This document shows, one piece after another, positions 45,962-55,330 of a DNA stretch of 64,000 nt (position 1 is its first letter; every line of letters starts with the position of its first letter). Origin of the DNA: JAGWRA01 sp963711505 (lineage in GTDB: Bacteria > Acidobacteriota > Vicinamibacteria > Vicinamibacterales > CAVVIG01); NCBI GenBank assembly GCA_963711505.1, contig CAVQEJ010000001.1, positions 1,054,001-1,118,000 on the forward strand, written 5' to 3'. A program made the position numbers and the translations under genes. The notes under the pieces were generated by a model. That model was not told the origin of the DNA and did no database searches. It was given only the letters and a program-made list of their open reading frames with translations.

Positions 45962-46211
45962 AGTGGCGTTGCGCCGAGTCGTGCGCATGCCCCGCGACAC
46001 CCCCGACCACACCGACGCGACCCATCCCGTGTGACAATCGGCGACAAGCGCATCCCGGAGCGCTGCGGCTTCTCGTGGCTTTGTTCGCACGAAACCGGGG
46101 ATTTCTCCGCGGAAACGGCCCTTCAACTCAGCCATATCAGCGGACCCTCGCCCTTTCGCCTCCTGCTGGAGGGCCATTGTGCGCCTGCGGCACGGGCGGC
46201 ACGCGGCATGA
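45962..46211. other. gene-free gap between glgP and korA
   Basis: 250 bp with no credible frame on either strand and no clear hairpin. It presumably contains the korAB promoter. Confidence 0.3.
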
Positions 46212-48047
46212 ATGATCAACCTGCCAGCAGATTCGACGGGACCCTTCATCATGACCACAGACCTGATCATCGGGATGGCCGGCTCGGGCGGTGACGGCAT
46301 CGTGAGCGCGGGCGAGATGCTGGTGGCGGCGGCCGCGCGCGAGGGCTACCACGCGCTGATGACGAAGAGCTACGGACCGCAGATCCGGGGAGGCGAGTCG
46401 TCCTGCCGCATCCGGATCGCGACCGAGCGTCTCCACAGCCCGGGCGGGGCGCTGAGCCTCGCCGTCGCGCTGAACTGGGACGACTTCCTGAAGTTCGGCG
46501 CCGAGCTGACGGTCTCGGGCAGCACGGTCGTGGTCTGGGATGCCGCGTCGGGCATCGCGGCCGACAAGCTGCCGCTGCCCGGCGTGACGCCGGCGCGCGC
46601 GCTGGCGGTGCCGCTGGCCGAGCTGACGCGGACGGCGTCCGGCTCGGACAAGATGAAGAACACCCTGGTGCTGGGCCTCCTGTCGAGCTGGCTCGGCATC
46701 CCGGCGGCGGCGATCCTCCCGGGACTGAAGAAGCGCTTCCTGCGCAAGGGCGAAGCGCTGTGGCAGGCGAGCGAGCGGGCGTTCCAGGCCGGCTTCGAGT
46801 ACGCGCAGACCCAGGCGCTCGACGGCGAGCTGCGGCTCGCGCCTGCGGTGCGTCCGGCCGGCGCCACCGGCAAGCTGCTGACCGACGGCAACGAGATGAG
46901 CGCGGCGGCCGCGATCTTCGCCGGTTGCCGGTTCTTCGGCGGCTACCCGATTACGCCCTCCTCGGAGGTCATGCAGTTCCTGACGCGCGAGATCTGGAAG
47001 TACGGCGGCGCGGCGCTGCAGGCCGAGGACGAGATCGCCGGCGTCGCCGCGGCGCTCGGGGCGTCGCTCGCCGGCACGAAGTCGATGACCGCGACGTCGG
47101 GGCCCGGCATGGACCTGAAGACGGAGGTGCTCGGGTTGGCGTCGATGGCCGAGGTGCCGCTGGTCGTCATCAACGTGCAGCGCGGCGGCCCGTCCACCGG
47201 CCTGCCGACGCGGGCCGAGCAGGGCGACCTGTTCCAGGCCTGCTTCTCGGCGCACGGCGACGTGCTGCGGCCGGTGCTCGCGCCGACGTCGGTCGCCGAT
47301 ACCTTCGACGTGGTCGTCGAGGCGTTCAACATCGCCGAGCAGTATCAGACGCCGGTCATCGTCCTCTCCGATCAGGAGATCGCGCAGCGCAAGGAGACCG
47401 TCGATCCGATCGACACCTCGGGCATCCGGATCGTCGAGCGGCAGCGGCCGACCGAGGCCGAGCTGCAGGACTACAAGCGCTTTCTCGACACCGAGTCGGG
47501 CGTCAGCCCGATGAGCTGCCCGGGCATGCCGGGTGGCGCGTATCTCGGCTCCGGCATCGAGCACAACGAATCGGGCGCGCCGGCGTCGAGCGGTGCCGTG
47601 CACACGCGGATGAACGACAAGCGGTTCCGCAAGCTGCGGGCGCTGCAGCAGCGCGAGGATCTGATCGCGGAGGAAGGCGATCCCGGCGCCCCGATTGCGA
47701 TGGTCAGCTGGGGCAGCTCGGCCGGCGTCTGCCGCGAAGCGCTGCGGCTGGCGCAGGCGAAGGGGCTGCGGGTGAAGCTGCTGGTGCCGCGCCTGCTCTA
47801 TCCGGTGGCCGACGATGCCTACGTGCGGTTCTTCAGCGGGGTGCGGGCCGGTCTGTTCGTCGAGCAGTCGTACCAGGGGCAGTTGCACCGCATCGTCCGG
47901 ATGTTCGTCGACCTGCCGCCGCACGTCCAGTCGCTGTGCCGCAGCGGCGCGAATCCGTTCAGACCGGCCGAGGTGCTCGAGCGGCTCGAGGGGCTGGCCC
48001 TGGAACTGCAGGGGCGTCTCGCCGACGCCGCGCCGGCGGAGGAGTAG
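46212..48047 (+). CDS. korA: 2-oxoacid:ferredoxin oxidoreductase subunit alpha (gamma-alpha fusion)
   Basis: A 611-aa intact subunit. The N-terminal gamma domain reads LIIGMAGSGGDGIVSAGEML then GPQIRGGESSCRIRI. The alpha domain begins DGNEMSAAAAIFAGCRFFGG, then YPITPSSEVMQFLTREIW, EDEIAGVAAALGASLAGTKS, MTATSGPGMDLKTEVLGLAS and GLPTRAEQGDLFQACFSAHG. With KorB it oxidatively decarboxylates 2-oxoglutarate (or pyruvate) to the acyl-CoA, reducing ferredoxin; the reverse reaction fixes CO2. The start could be ATG 46212 or 46251 (MTTDLIIGMAG). korB follows after the stop with no gap. Confidence 0.92.
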   Translation: MINLPADSTGPFIMTTDLIIGMAGSGGDGIVSAGEMLVAAAAREGYHALMTKSYGPQIRGGESSCRIRIATERLHSPGGALSLAVALNWDDFLKFGAELTVSGSTVVVWDAASGIAADKLPLPGVTPARALAVPLAELTRTASGSDKMKNTLVLGLLSSWLGIPAAAILPGLKKRFLRKGEALWQASERAFQAGFEYAQTQALDGELRLAPAVRPAGATGKLLTDGNEMSAAAAIFAGCRFFGGYPITPSSEVMQFLTREIWKYGGAALQAEDEIAGVAAALGASLAGTKSMTATSGPGMDLKTEVLGLASMAEVPLVVINVQRGGPSTGLPTRAEQGDLFQACFSAHGDVLRPVLAPTSVADTFDVVVEAFNIAEQYQTPVIVLSDQEIAQRKETVDPIDTSGIRIVERQRPTEAELQDYKRFLDTESGVSPMSCPGMPGGAYLGSGIEHNESGAPASSGAVHTRMNDKRFRKLRALQQREDLIAEEGDPGAPIAMVSWGSSAGVCREALRLAQAKGLRVKLLVPRLLYPVADDAYVRFFSGVRAGLFVEQSYQGQLHRIVRMFVDLPPHVQSLCRSGANPFRPAEVLERLEGLALELQGRLADAAPAEE

Positions 48048-48930
48048 ATGATGGCTGTCGACCAGGCGTTCGCGCCGAAGGACTTCAAGGGCGATCTCAA
48101 GCCGATCTGGTGCCCGGGCTGCGGCGACTACGGCGTCGTGCAGGCGATCTACCGCGCGCTGGCGGCCATCGGCCGGCCGCCGCACGAGATCGCCTTCATC
48201 TCTGGCATCGGCTGTTCGAGCCGCATTCCGGGCTACACGACGGCCTACGGCTTCAACAGCGTGCACGGCCGGGCGCTGCCGATCGCCCAGGGGATGAAGC
48301 TGGCCAATCCCGATCTGCTCGTGCTCTGCGCGGGCGGCGACGGCGACGGCTTCTCGATTGGCGGCGGCCACCTGCCGCACGCCATCCGGCGCAACGTCGA
48401 CCTCACCTATGTCGTGATGGACAACCAGGTCTACGGCCTCACGAAGGGGCAGCTGTCGCCGACCTCCGTCCGCGGGCGCCGCACGGCGACCTCGGCGCAC
48501 GGCAGCCTCGAGGCGCCGATCAACCCGCTGCTGCAGGTGCTGAGCTACGGCGCCGGCTTCGTCGCCCAGGGGACGCCGGCCGACATGCCGGGACTGACGG
48601 CGCTCATCGAGGAGGCGATCCGCTATCCGGGCTTCGCATTCGTCAACGTGCAGTCGCCGTGCGTGACCTACGGTGAAGAGCACCAGCAGATGCGGGCGCA
48701 GAAGACGGCGATGAAGCCGCTGGCCGGGCTCGGGCACGACCCGGCCGACTTCCTGAAGGCGCTCGAGTGGGCGACGCAGTACCGGTGACGCGCTGCATAC
48801 CGGCGTCTTCTTCCGTCGCCCCGAGCCGCCGCCGACCTACGATCAGCTGGTCCGCGAGCGGCAGGCGGAGCTCGGCCGCGACGCGCTGCCGCGCGAGCGG
48901 ATTCTCGAACTGTTCCTGCAGCGGGCGTAG
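48048..48930 (+). CDS. korB: 2-oxoacid:ferredoxin oxidoreductase subunit beta, frameshifted at the end
   Basis: The TPP-binding beta subunit: KPIWCPGCGDYGVVQAIYRA (Cys of the 4Fe-4S site), ISGIGCSSRIPGYTTAYGFN, ALPIAQGMKLANPDLLVLCA, and the TPP/Mg motif GGDGDGFSIGGGH with YVVMDNQVYGLTKGQLSPT. The first frame stops at 48788, but an extra T near 48786 explains this. The next frame gives DALHTGVFFRRPEPPPTYDQ then LVRERQAELGRDALP and ends at 48930, the normal KorB C-terminus. About 293 aa. It is translationally linked to korA (TAG directly followed by ATGATG). Confidence 0.9.
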
Positions 48931-48953
48931 CGCGTACCCGGGAGGGGAGATCC

Positions 48954-49475
48954 GTGTCTATCCGTGGAATCGATCTGACGACGTTGTCGCTGAAGGACGC
49001 GCTCGACCTGGCCACCCTCATCGAAGAGGAGGCCCGCGACCGCTACGAAGAGCTCGCCGACCAGATGGAGATGCACCACACGCCGAACGCCGAGCGCTTC
49101 TTCCGGAAGATGATCGGCGTCGAGCAGCAGCACCGCGAAGAGCTGGTCAGGCGCCGCGAGGTGCTGTTCGGGTCGGCCCCGATGATGGTCTCCCGCGCGA
49201 TGATCTTCGACGTCGAGGCGCCCGACTACGATCAGGTCCGTCAGGGCATGAGCGCCCGCGAGGCGTTCGAAGCGGCGATGCGGTCGGAGGTGAAGGCGTA
49301 CAACTTCTTCGTGCAGGCGCTGCCGCAGGTGACCGAGCCGGATGTCCGCGAGCTCTTCGAGGATCTGCGCGACGAGGAAGTGGAGCACCGGCGCTGGGTG
49401 CAGGAGGAGATCGATCGCCTGCCGCCGGTTGCCGGCCCCGAGGGCGACGTCTCGGACGAACCGGTGGCGCACTGA
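48954..49475 (+). CDS. ferritin-like/rubrerythrin-type diiron protein
   Basis: A 173-aa four-helix bundle without a rubredoxin domain. Diiron ligands are visible in LATLIEEEARDRYEELADQM, MIGVEQQHREELVRRREVLF, MRSEVKAYNFFVQALPQV and DLRDEEVEHRRWVQEEIDRL. Start GTG 48954 is preceded by GGGAGGGGAGATCC. Rubrerythrins reduce peroxide or handle iron. It lies 23 bp after korB on the same strand, which suggests protection of the oxygen-sensitive ferredoxin oxidoreductase; this is inference. Confidence 0.85.
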   Translation: MSIRGIDLTTLSLKDALDLATLIEEEARDRYEELADQMEMHHTPNAERFFRKMIGVEQQHREELVRRREVLFGSAPMMVSRAMIFDVEAPDYDQVRQGMSAREAFEAAMRSEVKAYNFFVQALPQVTEPDVRELFEDLRDEEVEHRRWVQEEIDRLPPVAGPEGDVSDEPVAH

Positions 49476-49764
49476 GAGAACAGGTCGCCGGGCATTCTTC
49501 AGATGGCCGCGCGGGGCCGCCGATCCCCTCCGGCGCGAGACTCGACGCCGATGCTCGCCCGCCGGCTCCTCGCCATGCGCCGCGGGCCTCGCATGGCCGC
49601 AGGCGCTGCGCGGGTCTGTACCGGACACCCCGCCCATGTCGCGCAAGGCGCGACACGTCGCACATTGCGCGGGACCGGGATCACTCCCCCACACGTAGGG
49701 GCCGCCCGAGCTCGCGATCGCACGCGGGTGGCGGCCCTGGAGACATCTGCGCCAGAGGCTCAGG
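49476..49764. repeat. gene-free gap with palindromic repeat copy 2 (49695-49753)
   Basis: No convincing gene in 290 bp. The repeat copy here is the best preserved: GGGCCGCC/GGCGGCCC arms around CGAGCTCG and GCGATCGC palindromes, followed by CTGGAGACATCTGCGC. It matches the copy at 51487-51545 over about 58 bp, in the same orientation. Confidence 0.65.
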
Positions 49765-51310
49765 TTACGGCTTCGATTGATCCAGATCCCCGAACGGCCA
49801 GATGCCGTACATCTTCAGGATCTGCTCCTGGTGCTGGTCGATCAGCATCTTCCGGCTCCGTTCGCGCGGCCACGGGCTGGCCAGGCGCTCGGGACGGTCG
49901 GCAATCCAGAAGGCGACCAGGCCCTGCACGGTCGCGTCGCGATCGAGCACGGCCTCGTCCACCTTGTCGAAGGTGTCGACCGGTGAATGATGCGTGTAGC
50001 GGTACGCCGGCGAGTCCTGGCCGAGATTGATTCCCGGCAGGCCCGCGAGGATGAACGGCCCCGCATCGGTGCCGAAGTCGGTGTGATCGTTCGCCGTGAT
50101 GCTGCCGAACGCCGCCAGTGACGGCACCAGCTGGTTCATCGCCGGCAGCAGGTCGTCGCGGCCGCCCATGTTCAGCTCGGTGACCGGTCCCTGCCCGTTG
50201 TCGAGGATCACCGCGGCGAGGTGGTTCGCCATGTCGGCCCGGTGCCGCTTCACGTACGCGAGCGATCCCAGCAGCCCCTGCTCCTCGCCGGTGAACAGCA
50301 CGAAGCGGATCGTCCGCTTCGGCTTCTGCCCCGACTTGAGGATCGCCTCCGCGGCCCCCAGCGTCGTCGCCACGCCGACGCCGTCATCCGTCGAGCCTTC
50401 CGCGAGATCCCACGAGTCGAGGTGCCCGCCGACGACCACGACCTGCTCGGGATGGTCGGTGCCGGGAATCTCGCCGACGACGTTCGCGGTGTCGGCCGGG
50501 CCGTCGGTCACGGTGTTCTGAACGTCGATGTGGATGCGGGGCGTCTTGCCGCGGTCGAGGAAGCGGTCCAGGATGTCCTGGTCCTCGGCGGCCATGCTCA
50601 CGACCGGGATGTCGTAGAAGGTGTCGAAGCCGAGCGCGCCGGTGTGCGTCAGGTGCATCCCCTGCGCCTTGCCGCCGCCCTGGCCGCCGATGACGGCCAC
50701 GGCGCCGGCCTCGTGCGCCTTGATGAGCAGCGCACCGAACTCGCCGAACATCGCCGAGCGATCCTTCGGCGGATCGCCCTTCTGCACCGTCAGCAGCACC
50801 TTGCCGCGCCAGGTGCCGGCGTTCCCGGCGATCTCCTTCTTCAGCTGGTAGACGTTCACCGGCACCACGTCGGCGTCGACGCCGCCAGGCAGGTGTCGAG
50901 CCGACCCAGCCCATCGCGTCGACCATCAGCTTGTGGTGGGCCGGCGCGATCATCTCGGCCGTCGCCGAGCCACGCGTCCAGCCGCGCTTGATCTGCCAGG
51001 GCTCGGCGTGCACGTTCTGCAGGCCGATGGCCTTCATCGTGGCCAGCCCCCACTGAATCGCCCGGTTGCACGCCGGCGTGCCGGTGACGCGGCCGCCGAT
51101 GTCGTCGCTGAGCTCTTCGAGCAGGTGGTAGACGTTCAGGTCCATCATGCCCTGACCGGCGATCGCCGTCAGGGCGGGCAGCGTGCCGTCCTGCGCCGGC
51201 GATGGCGCGTCGGCGCCTTGAGCGGCGGCCCCGCGCGTGGCCATGGTGACCATGGTGACAATGAAGAGTGCGCCGACGGTGGCAGCCGTCACGAGCGTCC
51301 TGCGAGTCAT
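49765..51310 (-). CDS. exported M28-family aminopeptidase with PA domain, frameshifted
   Basis: About 514 aa. ATG 51310 (GGAGG upstream) starts TRRTLVTAATVGALFIVTMV, a signal helix. The N-terminal part (HLLEELSDDIGGRVTGTPAC) and a PA insert (AVAVIGGQGGGKAQG) precede the zinc domain: VVVVGGHLDSWDLAEGSTDD (H and D), GVGVATTLGAAEAIL, VLFTGEEQGLLGSLAYVKRH (EE), HTDFGTDAGPFI and YTHHSPVDTFDKV (last His). All metal ligands of the family appear. One shift near 50890 splits the protein. It cleaves N-terminal residues from peptides outside the cell membrane. Confidence 0.88.
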
Positions 51311-51776
51311 GGTCCGTGCCTCCGGAGAAATTGAAACGGTCGGCCATTGTGGCCGCAACGCGAAGGCGCGTGCAAGGGGACAGGCGTGACCCGCGGGCGT
51401 CGCAATGGGCAATGAGCAAGGGCAATGGGTATTGCGAACGGGACGTCAGGCGCTCAGGCGCTCGGTGCTCGCGACTCTCCCTTCGCGTAGGGGCCGCCCG
51501 AGCTCACGGTCACACGCGGGTGGCGGCCCTGGAGACACCTGCGCCCAGCCGATCGGACACCTGTCACGGTCAACCACGAAGACACGAAGGCACGAAGGGG
51601 TCGCTATTCCCTCATGCGGGTGGCGCCGGACGGGGCCCCCGCCATCCAGACGCGGCACCATGGACATGGCACCCCGCACGGACATGCCGGACGCCGGACG
51701 TGAGAGCCCCGCACCGTCGCAGATGTGCGATGATCCGCGCAGTCGAGAGACTCATCCGTTCCTCAGGGGAGGCCCC
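51311..51776. repeat. gene-free gap with three kinds of repeat
   Basis: 51402-51429 is a heptamer array (GCAATGG-type, four degenerate units). 51487-51545 is palindromic repeat copy 3, in the same orientation as the others. 51575-51598 is three 8-mers, CACGAAGA/CACGAAGG. The gap separates the divergent M28 and GGT genes, so both promoters must also lie here. Confidence 0.65.
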
Positions 51777-53639
51777 GTGAACCGCTCAACCGCGCTCGCG
51801 CTGTTCGCTGCCGCCGTCGTCTGCCTCACCGGCATCACCGTGCCCACACGCAGGATCCCGACGCCGGCGCCGCCCGCGGGCGTCCGGCTGGCCGAGTACC
51901 GGCCGGCCGTGCCCGGCATTCACGGCCTGGTGGCTGCCGGGCATCCGCTGGCCGCGATGGCCGGCCTGCAGATGTTGATGAAGGGGGGCAATGCCGTCGA
52001 CGCGGCCGTCGCCGTCGGCGCCGTCATGAACATGATGGGGCCGCAGATGAACGGCATCGGCGGCAACGGCTTCATGACGATCTTCGACCGGAAGACCGGC
52101 ACGGTCTATTCGCTGTCGATGGCGGGGGCGGCGCCGAAGGCGATCCGGGCCGATCGGATGACGCCCGCTTCGCTCGACTGGGGCATCGATGCCGGCATCG
52201 TGCCCGGCGTGTTCGGCGGCTATCTCGTGGCGCTCGAGCGCTTCGGCACGATGAGCCTGAAGGAGGTCTTCGCGCCGGCCATCGATTACGCGGAGCACGG
52301 GTATCCGATCGATCCGTCGCTGGCCAGCGGCATTGCGATGATGCAGTCGAAGCTCGCCGAGTTCCCGACGACGGCGAAGCTGTTCATGCCGGACGGCCGG
52401 CCGCTGCAGGCGGGGGAGCTGTTCCGGAACCCGGGGCTGGCCGAGACGCTGCGCAGGACCGTCGAGGCCGAACAGCAGGCCCTGAAGCAGGGAAGGACGC
52501 GCGGGCAGGCGATCGAGGCGGCCTACGACCGTTTCTACAAGGGCGACATCGCGCAGGAGATCGACCGCTTCATGCGGGCGCACCATGGCGCGCTGACGGC
52601 CGCCGATCTGGCGGCGTACCGGCCCACGTGGCAGGAGCCGGTGCACACGACGTACCGCGGGTACGACGTCTACAGCAACCCGCCCACGTCGCGCGGCGGC
52701 CTCGAGTTGACGATGCAGCTGAACCTCGTCGAGGGCTTCGACCTCGCGAAGTACGGGCCCGAGAGCGCCGAGGCCCTGCACCTCGAGATGGAGGCCATCA
52801 AGCTGGCGAAGGCCGACATCTACCGGTACGTCGCCGACCCGGCGTTCACGAAGATGCCGATGACCGGGCTGCTGTCGAAGTCCTACGCCGCGCGCCGGCG
52901 GCGGCTCATCGACCTGCACCACGCCATGACCTATCCGGCGGCAGGCGATCCCGCCCGCTTCGTGACGCCGCCGGCAGGAATCGACGCGTTCCTGCGCCGG
53001 CCGCCCGTACCGTCCGGCCCCGCGTTCGCCGACCGCTATCCCGACGAGCGCGACACGACGAACTACGACATCGTCGATGGGGACGGCAATGCCGTGTCCT
53101 GCACGCCGACGCTCGGCAACATCTTCGGGGCCGGCGTCGTCATCGGCGACACGGGGATCATCCTGAACGACGGCATGCGGCTGGGGTCGACTTCGCCGTA
53201 TCCCGACAACGTGAACTACGTGCGGGGCGGACAGATTCCGCTGCTGAACAACTCGCCGACGATCGTGCTGAAGGATGGCCGGCTGAAGATGGTGTTCGGG
53301 TCGCCGGGCGGCGAGACGATCGGCCAGACCGAGTTCCAGATGCTGGTCAACGTGCTCGACTTCCACCTGCCCGTGCAGCGGGCCGTCGAGGCACCCCGGT
53401 TCGCCCTGGTCGCCGATCCGAACTTCTACAGGCCGGGGGCCACGATCTCGGTCAGGTTGGAGGACCGCGTCCCACCGGACGTGCGGCGGACGCTCGAAGC
53501 CTGGGGGCACCATCTGGCGGTCACCTCCAACTTCACGGCCGCCGTCGGGGGGATGCAGGCGATTGTCGTCAACCTGAAGAACGGGACCATGCTGGCGGGC
53601 GCCGACCCCCGCCGGACCGGCTACGCCGTGGGCTGGTGA
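51777..53639 (+). CDS. gamma-glutamyltransferase (Ntn hydrolase), exported
   Basis: 620 aa, intact. GTG 51777 is set by GGGGAGG just upstream and by the signal peptide (STALALFAAAVVCLTGITVP). GGT features: LVAAGHPLAAMAGLQMLMKG, GGNAVDAAVAVGAVMNMMGP, MNGIGGNGFMTIFDRKTG and YDVYSNPPTSRGGLELTMQL. The autocatalytic threonine lies in RDTTNYDIVDGDGNAVSC (the usual TTH is TTN), with GMRLGSTSPY and MVFGSPGGETIGQTEFQMLV after it. It hydrolyses or transfers gamma-glutamyl groups, for example from glutathione. It should self-cleave ahead of the threonine. Confidence 0.9.
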   Translation: MNRSTALALFAAAVVCLTGITVPTRRIPTPAPPAGVRLAEYRPAVPGIHGLVAAGHPLAAMAGLQMLMKGGNAVDAAVAVGAVMNMMGPQMNGIGGNGFMTIFDRKTGTVYSLSMAGAAPKAIRADRMTPASLDWGIDAGIVPGVFGGYLVALERFGTMSLKEVFAPAIDYAEHGYPIDPSLASGIAMMQSKLAEFPTTAKLFMPDGRPLQAGELFRNPGLAETLRRTVEAEQQALKQGRTRGQAIEAAYDRFYKGDIAQEIDRFMRAHHGALTAADLAAYRPTWQEPVHTTYRGYDVYSNPPTSRGGLELTMQLNLVEGFDLAKYGPESAEALHLEMEAIKLAKADIYRYVADPAFTKMPMTGLLSKSYAARRRRLIDLHHAMTYPAAGDPARFVTPPAGIDAFLRRPPVPSGPAFADRYPDERDTTNYDIVDGDGNAVSCTPTLGNIFGAGVVIGDTGIILNDGMRLGSTSPYPDNVNYVRGGQIPLLNNSPTIVLKDGRLKMVFGSPGGETIGQTEFQMLVNVLDFHLPVQRAVEAPRFALVADPNFYRPGATISVRLEDRVPPDVRRTLEAWGHHLAVTSNFTAAVGGMQAIVVNLKNGTMLAGADPRRTGYAVGW

Positions 53640-53701
53640 GGCTGGAATGGCCGGGTTGGCCGGCCGAAACGGCCCGGCGCGACATTTGCAGGGAAATCGT
53701 G

Positions 53702-53707
53702 TATAAT
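53702..53707 (+). promoter_or_regulatory. -10 box (TATAAT) upstream of the zinc-ribbon gene
   Basis: A consensus TATAAT, 62 bp after the GGT stop and about 160 bp before ATG 53866. No -35 at proper distance was identified. An ATG at 53800 is closer and may be the true start. Confidence 0.45.
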
Positions 53708-53865
53708 CAGGGACATAGCAGAAGCGGGCCAGCCACGTCAGATCCCCGATCCCCTTCCGTCAGGAAGCGGACCGTATCCTTTGTTCACGATCCGACAGGA
53801 TGGACAACGCCGGCGGTATCGGCCGTCGTTGGGCGCGCTTCGGAAAGCCCGGTCACGAGACTGCC

Positions 53866-54063
53866 ATGAAGGCCAAGACATCCCAGCCCCAGTCCCGACC
53901 CCGGCCCCGCCGGGAGCGCCACGCCCCGAAGCCGCTGGCCGACAAGGAAGTCTGCCCGAAGTGCGGGCGGCCCGGCGCCCGGGTCATCGGTCGGTCGGAA
54001 TCGTTCCCCGTGCTGTACCTGCGCTGCGACGACTGCGGGATGGCATCGGTCGCCCCCGCGTAG
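53866..54063 (+). CDS. small zinc-ribbon protein
   Basis: A 65-aa protein (87 aa if the start is 53800). A basic, proline-rich front (KAKTSQPQSRPRPRRERHAP) precedes a CxxC-x(n)-CxxC zinc ribbon: DKEVCPKCGRPGARVIGRSE and LYLRCDDCGMASVAPA. Such ribbons bind RNA, DNA or protein; the role is unknown. The frame is intact and it lies alone between GGT and DUF4239. Confidence 0.6.
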   Translation: MKAKTSQPQSRPRPRRERHAPKPLADKEVCPKCGRPGARVIGRSESFPVLYLRCDDCGMASVAPA

Positions 54064-54075
54064 GGGGCTGCCCCA

Positions 54076-54145
54076 ACGTCCGACGTCCCTCGGTCCTCCG
54101 TCCGGCGTTGGACGTCCGACGTCGTCGTCCCGCGTCCGCGTCCAC
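54076..54145. repeat. heptameric array, unit ACGTCCG (degenerate)
   Basis: About ten consecutive 7-bp steps built on CGTCC, the first two being ACGTCCG and ACGTCCC. The unit is the same as at 18831-18851. It occupies the 280-bp gap before the DUF4239 gene (54064-54342), which holds no gene I can support. Confidence 0.6.
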
Positions 54146-54342
54146 TTCCACGTCTTCACGGCCGCCACCCGCGTGCCACTGCGAGTTCGGGGGCCCCGAC
54201 GCGAAGGGCGAGCGCCGAGCGCCTGACGTCGTGCGCTAATCCCCTTCTCTGCGCGCCTTGCGACTCTGTCAACAGATCCATGCTCAGGTCGACGTCGAGC
54301 CACTACGACTGAGACTCGAAGACTGAAGACCGACGCCTCTCC

Positions 54343-55173
54343 CTAGTGCAGCTTCGGTGCGCCGACCTGATGCGCCGGCTCCGGCGTATGCATGATCTGC
54401 TCGAGCCGCGCCTGTTCGCTCCGCAGCGCGTCTGGCTGCACGCTGAACTCGCCGAGCAGCGGATGGTCCATCGCCAGGATCAGGAAGATCATCAGCCCGA
54501 ACATCGCCGACGTCAGCCCCATCGTCAGCAGCTGCACGCGCCGCCGCTCGGCGTGGAACAGGCTGGCGAAGAACAGCGTGATGATCGCGCCGATCGCGAT
54601 GACCCGCCAGGTCGGCCCGTTCAGGCCTTCCAGGCCGATCGCCAGCCGAGTCCGCCGTGCGTCGAGCATGTGATGCACGTCCTCGACCATGATGGGGTAC
54701 AGATCGGCTTCGTGCGCATCCGCCGGCTTGTAGGCGATGATTTCATCGATGATGTGGCGGGCCAGCATGTCGGTCTGCGGGCTCCGGCCGCCTTGCTGCA
54801 CCTTCGGCCACTCGACGCTGACGACACTGTTCAGGTAATCGACCAGCTCCTGCCGCAGGTGGTCGCGGACGTTGGGCGCCAGGCCGCCGAACGTCGCGAA
54901 GAGGTCACCGACCTGATTCGCCTCCACCTCCACCGACTGCTCGACGAGGTCGAAGCGGTTCTGCACCGCCACGACGATGAGGGCGAGCGCGACGGCATAG
55001 ACGACGCCCACGGCCGCGTGACGGAATCCGGCCGCTTCGTTGCCATCGGGACCGACCGTCCATCCGAAGCGCTCGGTGATGAGCGAGAAGGAGAGGCCGG
55101 CGAGAACCGTCAGCGCCGTGATGCCGAAGCCCATGACGGGTAGCGGCAGCTGGTAGATCCACAGATAGCTCAT
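54343..55173 (-). CDS. DUF4239 (bestrophin-like) membrane protein
   Basis: 276 aa. ATG 55173 has GGAGGAG upstream. Four membrane helices in two pairs: LPVMGFGITALTVLAGLSFS and GVVYAVALALIVVAVQNRFD at the N-terminus, then VIAIGAIITLFFASLFH and MFGLMIFLILAMDHPLLGEF at the end, with a soluble helical middle (LVEQSVEVEANQVGDLFATF). This is the layout of DUF4239, related to bestrophin-type channels. Transport function is unproven. The frame is intact. Confidence 0.8.
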   Translation of the reverse strand: MSYLWIYQLPLPVMGFGITALTVLAGLSFSLITERFGWTVGPDGNEAAGFRHAAVGVVYAVALALIVVAVQNRFDLVEQSVEVEANQVGDLFATFGGLAPNVRDHLRQELVDYLNSVVSVEWPKVQQGGRSPQTDMLARHIIDEIIAYKPADAHEADLYPIMVEDVHHMLDARRTRLAIGLEGLNGPTWRVIAIGAIITLFFASLFHAERRRVQLLTMGLTSAMFGLMIFLILAMDHPLLGEFSVQPDALRSEQARLEQIMHTPEPAHQVGAPKLH

Positions 55174-55330
55174 GTTCTCCTCCAGCCAGCGCCGGTCGGT
55201 CCGTCCCGCCGTCGAAGCCGCGCGGATTCTAGCATGGAGCCGGAGGTAGAATGGGGGCGCGGATGAGGTGGACGGGCACGGGCCGCGGGCTCGAGCCCGC
55301 AGCCGGAGCCGGAAGGCCTCGCAGATAACC

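Noticed and set aside
46137..48737. An 866-aa minus-strand frame opposite korAB
   Set aside because: Antisense to clearly conserved korA/korB, with low-complexity Arg/His composition and no family signal.
51575..51598. CRISPR-like array (CACGAAG repeats)
   Set aside because: The units are 8 bp and adjacent with no spacers. This is a simple tandem repeat, and no cas gene exists in the window.
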